Below are positions 49,413 to 57,931 of a DNA stretch of 64,000 nt, one piece after another. Below the pieces are notes generated by a model. The model was not told where the DNA came from, did not search any database, and saw only the letters and a program-made list of their open reading frames with translations. Location: assembly GCF_017876495.1 (NCBI RefSeq), contig NZ_JAGIOB010000001.1:1860001-1924000 (forward strand), written 5' to 3'. This DNA is from Microlunatus capsulatus (lineage in GTDB: Bacteria > Actinomycetota > Actinomycetes > Propionibacteriales > Propionibacteriaceae). Each line of letters begins with the position of its first letter. Position 1 is the first letter of the stretch. The position numbers and the translations under genes are program-made.

Positions 49413-50912
49413 CTACCCCACCACCGCCGCGTACAGCCGCTGGTACTCCTCCCGCCGGCCCCGGTAGTACTCGGCGCGCTGCGGCACCGGGGCGAGCGTC
49501 TCCCCCGTCGCCGGGTCGGCCCGCTCGACGTCCGGCGCGAGGACCTCGAGCGCCAGCAGCGCCGTGCCGCGCAGGGTCGCGCGCTTCGTCGTGACGGGGA
49601 CGACGGGCGCGTCCAGGACGTCGGCCAGGACCTGCAGGAAGGAGGGGACGTCCTGGGTCACCCGGCCGCTGGCCAGGATCGTCGGCTGCTGCCCGGAGAC
49701 CGCGCGCAGCTGGTCGGCGATCCGGGCGTAGGAGATCGCGACGCCCTCCAGCACCCCGCGCGCGACCTGGGCGCCGGTCGTCGCGGCCGAGATCCCGGTC
49801 AGCGTCGCCCGGGCGTCGGCCGCCCAGCCGGTCGCGCGCTCGCCCGAGAAGTAGGGCAGCACCAGCGGGGCGCCCGGCTCCGGGTCGGCCGCCGCCACCG
49901 CGTCGAGGGACGACCCGGGCGCGAGCCGGATGGTCGACTCCAGCCAGCTCACCGCCCGGCCGACGTCGTTGACGGCGCCGCCGAGCAGCGAGCGCCGCGC
50001 GTCCACCCGGTAGCACCAGAGGCCGGACGGCAGATCGTCCGGCACCGCGGGCAGCAGGATCCGCATCGCCCCGCTCGTCGCGGCCGAGGCGGCCATCGAG
50101 GACGCGTCCACCGCCCCGACGCCGACGTTGCTGGCTAGGCCGTCGGCGACCACCGGGAACCAGGCCGCGCCCGCCAGCGCCGGCCAGCGGGAGGCGACAC
50201 CGGCGGCGACGTCCCGCAACGGGTCAGCCGGGTCGCGGACCTCTGACAGCTGCTCGAGGCTGATCCCGGCCGCGCCCACCAGCTCGGGGTCCCAGGCACC
50301 GGTCCGGCGGTCGAGCATGCCGGTCCAGGCGGCCGTCGCGGTCCCGGCGGCTGTCACGCCGGTCAGCCCGAGGTAGACGTACTCCCCCAGCGACATCCAG
50401 CGCGCGGCCCGGCCGAACACCTCGGGCCGGGTCTCGCGCAGCCAGCGCAGCCGCGGCGCCAGGTAGCTGGAGTGCAGCCGGGTACCCGTCCGCTGGTGGA
50501 TGGCGGCCTCGTCGAGCTCCTCCCGCAGCGCGGTCACCTGGGCGCCGCACCGGGAGTCGGCGTAGGTGTAGCAGGGCGTGCAGGCCCGGCCCTCGGCGTC
50601 GACGCCCACCAGCGAGGACGCGAAGGTGTCGAGCGCGACGCCGCCGACCCGACCCACCAGCTCGGGTCGGGCGAGGGCGTCGACGATCTCCTCGACCTCG
50701 CGCACCACCGCGTCGGGGTCGAGCACCGACGTGCCGTCGCCGCCGGTGGTGAACGCGTGCGGCACCTTGTGCCGGCCGCCCTCGACCGGCCGTCCGCTGG
50801 CGTCGTAGACGTCGCCGCGGCTGGCGGTGGAGCCGATGTCGAGGGCCAGGACCAACGGCTCCTGGGCCTGCGCGAGCGGCACCCGCGCGGCCGGGTCCGG
50901 ACCCGGGGTCAC
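49413..50912 (-). CDS. FGGY-family carbohydrate kinase
   Basis: 499 aa from the GTG at 50912 (GTGA overlap with the upstream gene). FGGY kinase: phosphate-1 motif LALDIGSTASRGDVYD, adenosine region ATSGAMRILLP, GGAVNDVGRAVSWLE, PYFSGERATGWAADARATLTG and a C-terminal ASGRVTQDVPSFLQVLADVLDAPV. Most like gluconokinase-type members. It phosphorylates a sugar or polyol with ATP. Co-transcription with the phosphodiester glycosidase suggests use of the sugar released by it. Confidence 0.88.
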   Translation of the reverse strand: MTPGPDPAARVPLAQAQEPLVLALDIGSTASRGDVYDASGRPVEGGRHKVPHAFTTGGDGTSVLDPDAVVREVEEIVDALARPELVGRVGGVALDTFASSLVGVDAEGRACTPCYTYADSRCGAQVTALREELDEAAIHQRTGTRLHSSYLAPRLRWLRETRPEVFGRAARWMSLGEYVYLGLTGVTAAGTATAAWTGMLDRRTGAWDPELVGAAGISLEQLSEVRDPADPLRDVAAGVASRWPALAGAAWFPVVADGLASNVGVGAVDASSMAASAATSGAMRILLPAVPDDLPSGLWCYRVDARRSLLGGAVNDVGRAVSWLESTIRLAPGSSLDAVAAADPEPGAPLVLPYFSGERATGWAADARATLTGISAATTGAQVARGVLEGVAISYARIADQLRAVSGQQPTILASGRVTQDVPSFLQVLADVLDAPVVPVTTKRATLRGTALLALEVLAPDVERADPATGETLAPVPQRAEYYRGRREEYQRLYAAVVG

Positions 50913-52543
50913 CAGCGCGAGCCGCGGGGCAGCACCAGCAGCGCGTCGCCGACGGGGCGCTCTCCCGTGGCGTCGGAGGGGTCGTTGACGACCTGGCCGC
51001 CGGCGACCATCGTCGTCGAGCCGCCGCCGTCGAGGTTGATCGCGTCGCGCATCCCGAGCGCCTGCGCCAGCTGCCCGGTCTCGACGATGCTCGTCCCGAG
51101 GCTGGTGAGGCTGCGGCCGTCGACCGTGGCGATCAGCGTCCGGCCCGCGCGGTCGACGCCGGCGAAGGTGCGCGGGTTCCGCTGCTGGCTGAAGCCGTAG
51201 TAGATGCTCGGCGACGGCTGGACGAAGCCGTCGGCCTGCGGCGTCACGTGCACCCGTCCGTCGCGGACCAGCTCGGGCCCGCCGTTGACGACCGAGGTCC
51301 CGGAGCCGGGACGGATCAGCCGGTGGCCCGACCCCTGCAGACCGGTGCGGACCTGCAGCCGCTGGCCGACGCGGGCGAGCCGGGTCAGCCGAGGCGCGAG
51401 GTCGCCGGTGGCCTGGAGCGAGCGCTGGCCGGCGGCCAGGGCGACCCCGCGGGCCGTGCGGACGGCGACGACGCGCGAGCGGCGGTCGAGGACGACCTCG
51501 GTGCCCGGGCCCGCGGGCGTGGTGGCGCCGAATTGGCGGGTGAAGACGACCAGCTCGTCGTCGTCGGTGCAGGTGACGTCGTGCCGGGGCAGGGCGGTGG
51601 GCAGCTCGTCGGCGGTGCCGCCGCAGTTGCGGATGAGCCCGGGCACCCGGTCGATGCCGTCGAGGACCAGCCGGCGGCCGTGGCTCGCGACCGAGCCCGC
51701 CCAGTGCAGCCGCTCCACCGACGTGCGGCGGGCGTCGGAGCGCAGCACCAGCGCCGGACGGCGGCCGACGGTCTCGCTCAGCAGCCGGCCGTCGTAGACG
51801 CCCACGCCGGCGGGGTCGCCCGGGGCGCCGGCGGCGGGGTCGAGGACGAAGTAGCCGGCGTTGGTCGCGGCGGTCGCACCGGCGGCCGTCGCCAGCGCGC
51901 TGGTGGTCTCGCGGCGCTCGAGGTCGGGGCCGTAGGAGGCCTCCAGCGTGCCGGAGAACCGCCGAGGGTCGATGGTCAGCACCCGGACCTGCCACGGTCC
52001 GCGGGCCGACGAGCCGCCGTCCCAGCCGGTGTAGCGGGTGGCGCCGGTGAAGCCGGCCGCGACCAGCCGGGCCCGCAGCGCGTCGGCGCCGGCCTGGGTG
52101 GGCTCGCTGCCGACCCGCACCCGCCAGCCCAGGCTGCCGCCGGCGTAGTCGGCGGTGGCCGGGGTGACGACCTCCTCGACGCGCGGGGCGGAGCCCGCGG
52201 CCCGCACGCGGGCGGCGAGAGCGTCGGCGTCCACCCGGCTCGACAGGGCCGCGGGCGGCGCGTCCGGGTCGGGCGAGGTCGGGCCGCCGGGGATGGCGAG
52301 CTCGACCGTCCAGACCGCGGCCGGGTCGACGGCGCCGCGGACGACGGTGGTCAGCGTGACGCCCGGCTGCAGCGTCGTGGTGGTCCGCTGCTCGGCCAGA
52401 CCGGCGGGGCCGAGCGGCAGCTCGCGGGCGGAGGTCGGCGGGCGGGGCGGGCTGGCCGCCGCGACGGGCGCCCCGGCGGGCGCGACGAGGACGGCGGTGA
52501 CGACGAGGGCACCGCCGAGGCGGCCGATCCGGGAGGTGGGCAC
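50909..52543 (-). CDS. Exported phosphodiester glycosidase (NAGPA-like)
   Basis: 544 aa, GTG start, signal peptide GALVVTAVLVAPAGAPVAAASPP. An N-terminal half carries an SPOR-like segment (PTQAGADALRARLVAAGF). From about 220 the phosphodiester glycosidase domain follows: ATNAGYFVLDPAAG, SVVNGGPELVRDGRVHV, AGVDRAGRTLIATVDGR and the conserved DAINLDGGGSTTMVAGG. The family removes GlcNAc from phosphodiesters (uncovering enzyme) and acts on exopolysaccharide in bacteria. It is secreted and probably acts on cell-surface or environmental glycans. Confidence 0.88.
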   Translation of the reverse strand: MPTSRIGRLGGALVVTAVLVAPAGAPVAAASPPRPPTSARELPLGPAGLAEQRTTTTLQPGVTLTTVVRGAVDPAAVWTVELAIPGGPTSPDPDAPPAALSSRVDADALAARVRAAGSAPRVEEVVTPATADYAGGSLGWRVRVGSEPTQAGADALRARLVAAGFTGATRYTGWDGGSSARGPWQVRVLTIDPRRFSGTLEASYGPDLERRETTSALATAAGATAATNAGYFVLDPAAGAPGDPAGVGVYDGRLLSETVGRRPALVLRSDARRTSVERLHWAGSVASHGRRLVLDGIDRVPGLIRNCGGTADELPTALPRHDVTCTDDDELVVFTRQFGATTPAGPGTEVVLDRRSRVVAVRTARGVALAAGQRSLQATGDLAPRLTRLARVGQRLQVRTGLQGSGHRLIRPGSGTSVVNGGPELVRDGRVHVTPQADGFVQPSPSIYYGFSQQRNPRTFAGVDRAGRTLIATVDGRSLTSLGTSIVETGQLAQALGMRDAINLDGGGSTTMVAGGQVVNDPSDATGERPVGDALLVLPRGSRW

Positions 52544-52756
52544 GGCCTCAACCTAGGACACCCCGACGCGGCTGACGAGGGCCCGGCCCGGCCGGCGACG
52601 AGGGTCCGGCGTCCGTCCCCGGGAATCCAGCGCTCGTTCACCCGGGAGGCCCCGATCGGGGCCCGGACGGTCATCTGGCGCTGGTTTCCCAGGGCGCCGT
52701 ATGGTGCCCGCACCGGATCCGGACCAGGCCGGACCCGGGCCGGACGAGGGGGCGAC

Positions 52757-54055
52757 GTGACGGCGGAGAGCCCGGAGACGGCGGGACGGGCCGGGATCGG
52801 CCGCGCCCGGCAGAACGCGGTCTACCGCGCCGGCGTGCTCGGCCACCGGCCGGGCGTCCCCACCGACGCCGACGCCCTCGAGCGGCGGGCCCGCCGGGTG
52901 ATGAGCCGGGAGGCCTGGGCCTACGTCGCGGGCGGGGCCGGCAGCGGCGCGACGATGCAGCACAACCGCGAGGCCTTCGCCCGGCACCGGGTCGTGCCCC
53001 GGGTGCTGCACGGCGTCGTCGAGCGCGACCTCGGCACCACCCTGCTCGGGGTCCGGCACCGCTCGCCGCTCCTGGTGGCGCCGGTCGGCGCGGCCGACCT
53101 CGTCCGGCCCGACGCCGACGTGCTCATCGCCGAGGGCGCGGACGCGGCCGGCGTCGGCTACGTCTTCTCCAACCAGGGCGGCAGCCCGATGGAGCGGACG
53201 GCGACGGCGATGGGCTCGACGCCGTTCTGGTACCAGCTCTACTGGTCCAGCGACAAGGACCTCGTCGACTCCCTCATCGGGCGGGCGGAGGCCTGCGGGG
53301 CGGGCGCGCTGGTCGTCACCCTCGACACCACCGTGCTGGGCTGGCGCCCGCAGGACCTCGACCTCGGCTCGCTGCCCTTCGCCCGTGGGCTGGGCCTGGC
53401 GCAGTACACCTCGGACCCGCGCTTCACCGCCCTGGTCCGAGAGCGGCTGGCCGGCACGCCGGGTGCCGCCGCGCGGACGCCGGTCACCCTCGGGGCGCTG
53501 CGCAGCCTGTGGTCGATCAGCCGCCACCACCCCGGCCGGCTGCTGGACAACCTCCGCTCGGCCGAGCCGCGGGCCGCCGTCCAGGCCTTCCTCGACGTCT
53601 ACTCCAACCCCGGCCTGTCCTGGGACCACCTCGCCACCCTCCGCGACCGCACGACGCTGCCCGTCCTGCTCAAGGGCGTCCTGCACCCCGACGACGCCCG
53701 CCGCGCACTGGACCTCGGCGTCGACGGGCTCGTCGTGTCCAACCACGGCGGCCGCCAGGTCGACCGAGCCGTCGCCTCGCTGGACGCCCTCGTCGCGATC
53801 CGGGCCGCCGTCGGGCCGCAGCCCACCCTGCTGCTGGACAGCGGCATCCGCACCGGGACCGACGTCCTCGTCGGCCTGGCCCTGGGCGCCGACGCCTGCC
53901 TCGTCGGCCGCCCGCACCTCTACGGCCTCGCGCTCGCCGGCGCTGACGGCGTTCGGCAGGTGCTGGAGAACCTGCTCGCCGAGCTGGAGCTGACGATGGC
54001 GCTCACCGGCGCCCCCGACCTGGCCGCCGTGACCCCCGAGCTGCTGGCCCCGTGA
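52757..54055 (+). CDS. FMN-dependent alpha-hydroxy-acid oxidase
   Basis: 432 aa from the GTG at 52757. Lactate oxidase / lactate monooxygenase group: RREAWAYVAGGAGS-type start, FWYQLYWSSDKDLVD, LLKGVLHPDDARRALDLGVDGLVVSNHGGRQVD with FMN-contact Lys306 and catalytic His330, and LLLDSGIRTGTDVLVGLALGADACLVGRP. It oxidises an L-2-hydroxy acid using O2. The insertion in the middle (about 205-260) is as in lactate 2-monooxygenase. It overlaps the MTHFR-like gene by GTGA, an unusual pairing. Confidence 0.9.
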   Translation: MTAESPETAGRAGIGRARQNAVYRAGVLGHRPGVPTDADALERRARRVMSREAWAYVAGGAGSGATMQHNREAFARHRVVPRVLHGVVERDLGTTLLGVRHRSPLLVAPVGAADLVRPDADVLIAEGADAAGVGYVFSNQGGSPMERTATAMGSTPFWYQLYWSSDKDLVDSLIGRAEACGAGALVVTLDTTVLGWRPQDLDLGSLPFARGLGLAQYTSDPRFTALVRERLAGTPGAAARTPVTLGALRSLWSISRHHPGRLLDNLRSAEPRAAVQAFLDVYSNPGLSWDHLATLRDRTTLPVLLKGVLHPDDARRALDLGVDGLVVSNHGGRQVDRAVASLDALVAIRAAVGPQPTLLLDSGIRTGTDVLVGLALGADACLVGRPHLYGLALAGADGVRQVLENLLAELELTMALTGAPDLAAVTPELLAP

Positions 54056-55095
54056 GCACCGCGACCGCCGCCTGCCCCAAGCACATGGTGCACGGGCCGT
54101 GCGGGGGCGTGGCCGCCGACGGGACCTGCGAGCTGGGCGACCGCCGCTGCTCCTTCGTCGACGTCCCCGTCGTCCTGCGGCACCCGCTCGCCGACGGCGC
54201 GGCCGGGACGGCCGAGCCCGCCCCGACCGACCTGCGCGGGCTGCTCCGCCGAGGCCGGGTCGTCGTCGCCGACTTCCCGGGCGTCGCCCTCGACGCCGGC
54301 TCGGTGACGGCCGTCGGGCGGGTCCTGGCCCCAAGCGTGCACGCCGTGCTCGCCGGGGACTCCCCGCGCAGCCGGGTGCAGTTCCCGCCCGCCTACCGGG
54401 CGGCGCTCCTGAGGGCCGCCGGGCTGCGCGCCTGGACCGGCCTCAACTGCCGCGACCGCAACCGCGTCGCGCTGGAGGGCGAGCTGGCCGCCCTGGCCCA
54501 CCTGGGCGTCGACGCCGTGCACTGCGTGACCGGCGACCACCCCGCGCTCGGCTCGCGGGCCGACGCCGCCGCCGTCTTCGACCTCGACTCCACCCAGCTG
54601 GCCGAGCTCGCCGTCCGCGCCGGTCTGCTGACCTCGGTCGGGGAGTCGCCCACCGCTCCCCCGCACGACCAGCGGGCGGCCCGGCTCGTCGAGAAGCTGT
54701 CGACCGGGGCCGAGGTCTGCTTCGTCAACCACTGCGGCGGGCTCGCGCCGGTCCGGGCCTTCCTCGCGGAGGTGCGGGACCGCGGCGCCGACCCCTGGTT
54801 CCTGCCGTGCGTGCCGGTGGTCACCGACGTGGCCAGCGCCGAGCTGCTCGCGTCGTTCCCCGGGTTCGTCCTGCCGCCCGGCTTCCTCGAGCGGATCCTG
54901 CGGGCGGCCGACCCCGAGGAGGCGGGGGTCGCGGCCGCCGTCGAGCTGAGCGAGGAGCTGATGACCGTGCCCGGGGTCGCCGGGGTCAACCTCTCCGGCG
55001 GGAGCGCGCCGGGCGCCGAGCTGCCCTTCGCCGCCGCCCTGGCCGAGATCGGCCGCCGGCTGGGCGTCGACGCCCCGATCAGCGCGGACGGCTAG
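54052..55095 (+). CDS. MTHFR-like protein with N-terminal Cys-rich domain
   Basis: 347 aa, GTG start. Residues 1-40 are the MTHFR_C-type cysteine motif (ACPKHMVHGPCGGV, then CELGDRRCSF), normally found C-terminal or as a separate subunit (MetV) and likely holding a metal or cluster. The rest is an MTHFR TIM barrel: GLNCRDRNRVALEGELAAL, VHCVTGDHPALG, CFVNHCGGLAPVRAFL, FLPCVPVVTDVASAELLASFPG, and VPGVAGVNLSGG. It would handle one-carbon units on tetrahydrofolate. Linked by overlap to the hydroxy-acid oxidase; its stop overlaps the convergent gene at CTAG. Confidence 0.82.
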   Translation: MSTATAACPKHMVHGPCGGVAADGTCELGDRRCSFVDVPVVLRHPLADGAAGTAEPAPTDLRGLLRRGRVVVADFPGVALDAGSVTAVGRVLAPSVHAVLAGDSPRSRVQFPPAYRAALLRAAGLRAWTGLNCRDRNRVALEGELAALAHLGVDAVHCVTGDHPALGSRADAAAVFDLDSTQLAELAVRAGLLTSVGESPTAPPHDQRAARLVEKLSTGAEVCFVNHCGGLAPVRAFLAEVRDRGADPWFLPCVPVVTDVASAELLASFPGFVLPPGFLERILRAADPEEAGVAAAVELSEELMTVPGVAGVNLSGGSAPGAELPFAAALAEIGRRLGVDAPISADG

Positions 55096-55784
55096 CCCGG
55101 CTGGTGGTCGACGGCCCAGCCGTCGCCGTCGCGGACGACGACGGTGCGGTGGCTCGCCGCGTCCGGGTCGCCCTCCCAGAAGACGTAGCGGTGCGGGACC
55201 ACCTCGTAACCGACCCAGGTGGTCGGCGGGTCCAGCGGCCCGTCCGGGGTCTCGGCGACGGCCGCGGCCCAGGCCCGGCGCCGCTCGATGTCCGGCAGCC
55301 GGGCGTGGTCGACGTCGTTGACCCAGGCCAGGTGCCGCAGGTACGCCGACCGCCGGCCGAACGCCGCCCGGCTCTCGTCCGCGTCCTCCCGCACCGCCCG
55401 GCCCTGGACCACGAGCTGCTGCGCCCGGTCGGGGAAGGCGAGGACCAGGGCGACGCGGTCGTCGGCGGCCAGCTCGGCCGCCTTGGCCGAGCGGGCGTCG
55501 GTGTGGAAGCGGAAGCCCGCGTCGCTGACGGAGGAGAGCAGCACCGTCCGGGCCGCGGGGCAGCCGTCGAGGCCGTGGGTGGCCAGGGTCATCAGCGGGC
55601 GGGCCGGATCCTCGTCGGCGGGGAGCCAGGAGCGGGCCCAGGTGTGCGGCTCCGGGGACTCGCTGGGCTCGGGGAGGGCCCCGCGGCCTGAGCCTGTCGA
55701 AGGCCCTTCGACAGGCTCAGCGAACGCGGGGCCAGGCTCGGGGCGCGCCGGGGGCCCTTCGACAGGCTCAGGGAACGCCGTCAT
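55092..55784 (-). CDS. FMN-binding split-barrel oxidase with repeat-encoded N-terminus
   Basis: 230 aa from the ATG at 55784, whose ATGA overlaps the creatininase stop. Pyridoxamine-5'-phosphate-oxidase-like fold: RPLMTLATHGLDGCPAARTVLLSSV, FRFHTDARSAKAAELAADDRVALVLAF, QLVVQGRAV and the C-terminal WEGDPDAASHRTVVVRD. Residues 2-45 (FPEPVEGPPARPEP, AEPVEGPSTGSG and so on) are the in-frame translation of the dispersed repeat at 55687-55772, a low-complexity leader without fold. The substrate is unlikely to be pyridoxine phosphate in this operon. Confidence 0.82.
   Translation of the reverse strand: MTAFPEPVEGPPARPEPGPAFAEPVEGPSTGSGRGALPEPSESPEPHTWARSWLPADEDPARPLMTLATHGLDGCPAARTVLLSSVSDAGFRFHTDARSAKAAELAADDRVALVLAFPDRAQQLVVQGRAVREDADESRAAFGRRSAYLRHLAWVNDVDHARLPDIERRRAWAAAVAETPDGPLDPPTTWVGYEVVPHRYVFWEGDPDAASHRTVVVRDGDGWAVDHQPG
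55687..55772. repeat. Dispersed CCCTTCGACAGGCTCAG repeat pair inside coding sequence
   Basis: The first part (55687-55720) is a near-perfect palindrome with no loop: CTGAGCCTGTCGAAGG against CCTTCGACAGGCTCAG. A second single copy, GCCCTTCGACAGGCTCAGGG, follows at 55753-55772. Both lie within the 5' end of the split-barrel oxidase gene and are translated as PEPVEGP-type peptide. Confidence 0.88.
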
Positions 55785-56560
55785 GGCCGGTGGCGGAAGG
55801 CGGCGATCTCGTGCAGCGCCGCGACGGAGCCGGCGACGGAGGCCTCGAAGATCGCCCGGCCCGCCTCGGCGGTGGCCTGCGTCGGGTCGCCGATCACGCC
55901 GGAGTCGTCGAAGTCGTCGCTCAGCCAGCCGAAGGAGACCGGCTTGCCGTTGATGCCCAGGTACTTCAGGCTCGCCAGGTGCTCCGGCACGTGCCGCTCG
56001 GCCCGGTCCATGTGCACCAGGTCGGGGCGGACGTGCAGCACCAGCGAGGTCTCGCCGTGCCCGGCGTGGATGCCCTGGCCCAGCTCGTCGGCCCCGTCCG
56101 TGCCGCCGGTCCCGGCCGTCTGGATGCCGGCCGGCATCGAGAAGGTGACCAGGCCGAAGCGGCGGCGCAGCTCGCGGTTGGCCACCTGCAGCAGCGCGGA
56201 GTTGCCGCCGTGGCCGTTCATGAAGACGAGCTTGCGGGCCGGGGTCGCCGCCACCGAGCGGCCGAGGTCGACCAGCGTCGACATCAGCGTCTCGTAGCTC
56301 AGCCACATCGTCCCCGGCGCCCAGTGGTGCTCGTCGGACTTGGTGTAGGTGAGCGTCGGCAGCAGCCAGAGGTCGAGGCCCTCGGCCACCCCCTGATCCA
56401 CCGCCGCGCGGGCCAGCGACTCGGCCAGCAGCGCGTCGGTGACCAGCGGCAGGTGCGGCCCGTGGTGCTCGACCGCCCCGGTCGGGATGACCACCACCGA
56501 GTCGGCGGTCAGCGTCTCGGCGACCGCCGGCCCGGACAGCTCGGCCAGCAGCCGGGTCAC
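55781..56560 (-). CDS. Creatininase-family amidohydrolase
   Basis: 259 aa from the GTG at 56560 (GTGA overlap with the FAD oxidase). Creatininase family: metal ligands in GAVEHHGPHLPLVTDALLAE and FMNGHGGNSALL, with a further Glu and His in AGHGETSLVLHVRPD. These binuclear metalloenzymes hydrolyse cyclic amides such as creatinine or formamides such as those in mycofactocin or riboflavin routes. In this ABC-importer operon a ring-opening step on a nitrogen heterocycle is likely. Confidence 0.88.
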   Translation of the reverse strand: MTRLLAELSGPAVAETLTADSVVVIPTGAVEHHGPHLPLVTDALLAESLARAAVDQGVAEGLDLWLLPTLTYTKSDEHHWAPGTMWLSYETLMSTLVDLGRSVAATPARKLVFMNGHGGNSALLQVANRELRRRFGLVTFSMPAGIQTAGTGGTDGADELGQGIHAGHGETSLVLHVRPDLVHMDRAERHVPEHLASLKYLGINGKPVSFGWLSDDFDDSGVIGDPTQATAEAGRAIFEASVAGSVAALHEIAAFRHRP

Positions 56561-57900
56561 GTGGCCGCCCCGACGCTGGTCCGGCCGCCCATCGTCTTGC
56601 CCGCCCCGGGCGCCAGCTCGGCGACCAGCTTGCCCGGGTTGAGCAGGCCCTGCGGGTCGGTCCGGGCGGCCAGCGCGCGGGTCCGCTCCACCTCGAAGTC
56701 GACGTGCCACTGGTGCGGGCTGTGCACCCCCACCCCGAGGGCCCGGAGCGCGTCGATGCCGGCGTAGACCTGCTCGGGGCTCTCGTAGACCCCGGCCAGC
56801 ATGCCGATCGGCGAGCCGTCGTACTGCGCCTCGATGTGCAGCATCCCGCCCTCGAACACCGCGTGCACCTCGTCGATGCGGTCGACCAGCGCGTGCCCGC
56901 CGACCTCCAGGTGGAAGTAGCGGCCCGGGTCGGTCTTCTGCAGCCACTCGATCGGGTGGTTGTAGGACAGCGTGCTGATCTTGACGCAGGCCTGCGGACC
57001 GGGGCGGACGTCCTCCACCCGGCCGCCCGCGGCCTCGACCAGCGCCGTCGCCTGCTCCAGCGTCGTCACGTCGAGGATCGCCCGCAGGCTGGCCCGACCG
57101 CCCGGGATGGCCGGGTCGGGCGGCAGCGCGTCGGCGAGGAACGGCAGGTCGCCCGAGACCAGCCGCGGCGTCGGGGTCAGGTCGCCGATCGGCCGGAGCA
57201 CCTCCAGCAGGTCCGCGAAGGTGTCGAAGCTGGCGTAGTAGCCGTGCCAGTCGCGCACGGGGTCCAGCCGGACGGTGGCCCGGGCGATGATCCCGGTGAC
57301 GCCGTAGTTGTGGACGTAGGGCTGCGCCTCGTCCCCCTCGACGTGCACGAGGGTGGCGTCGGGCACCGCGTGGACGACGTCGAGCGCCGCGACGAAGCCC
57401 ATGCTGTTGCTGCCGTGCTCCAGCGAGCCGGTGCCGCCCGAGCCGCCGGCGAGGAAGCCGCCGATGCTGGACTGCGCCGTCGAGGGGTACATCCACAGCT
57501 CCTGGCCGGTCTCCCGGGCCGCCTGCTCCAGGCTCACCATCGACGCGCCGGCCTCGGCGGTGATGACGCCGTCCCCCACCTCGACGACGGCGCGCGCCCG
57601 CGACAGGTCCAGCACCAGGCCGCCGGGCATCGGGATCGCCTGGCCGTAGTTGCCGGTGCCCTTGCCGCGCGGCGTGATCGCCACCCCGTGCCGGACGGCC
57701 GCCCCGACGACCACCGCGACCTGCTCGGCGTCGGAGGGGAAGGCGACGAGGTCGGCCATCCCCAGCGGCAGCTGCTCGACGATGATCGGCGACATCTTGG
57801 CGCCGTCCAGCGACGCCTTCTCCCGGACCCGGCGGTCCACCGACACCCCGCGCGGGCCGAGCAGCTCGAGCAGCTCGGCGTGCAGGCTCTCGACCGACAT
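56557..57900 (-). CDS. FAD-linked oxidase (GlcD/VAO type)
   Basis: 447 aa. FAD_binding_4 domain: DLVAFPSDAEQVAVVVGAAVRHGVAITPRGKGTGNYGQAIP, GGLVLDLSRAR, and SSIGGFLAGGSGGTGSLEHG contacting the pyrophosphate. The C-terminal FAD-oxidase cap ends LAARTDPQGLLNPGKLV, the family's end motif. It would oxidise a hydroxy acid or heterocycle. It overlaps the creatininase gene by 4 nt and follows the ABC binding-protein gene by 31 nt, so it belongs to the same operon. Confidence 0.88.
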   Translation of the reverse strand: MSVESLHAELLELLGPRGVSVDRRVREKASLDGAKMSPIIVEQLPLGMADLVAFPSDAEQVAVVVGAAVRHGVAITPRGKGTGNYGQAIPMPGGLVLDLSRARAVVEVGDGVITAEAGASMVSLEQAARETGQELWMYPSTAQSSIGGFLAGGSGGTGSLEHGSNSMGFVAALDVVHAVPDATLVHVEGDEAQPYVHNYGVTGIIARATVRLDPVRDWHGYYASFDTFADLLEVLRPIGDLTPTPRLVSGDLPFLADALPPDPAIPGGRASLRAILDVTTLEQATALVEAAGGRVEDVRPGPQACVKISTLSYNHPIEWLQKTDPGRYFHLEVGGHALVDRIDEVHAVFEGGMLHIEAQYDGSPIGMLAGVYESPEQVYAGIDALRALGVGVHSPHQWHVDFEVERTRALAARTDPQGLLNPGKLVAELAPGAGKTMGGRTSVGAAT

Positions 57901-57931
57901 CAGGCCACCTCTCCCGGCTCGGACGGGCGGG

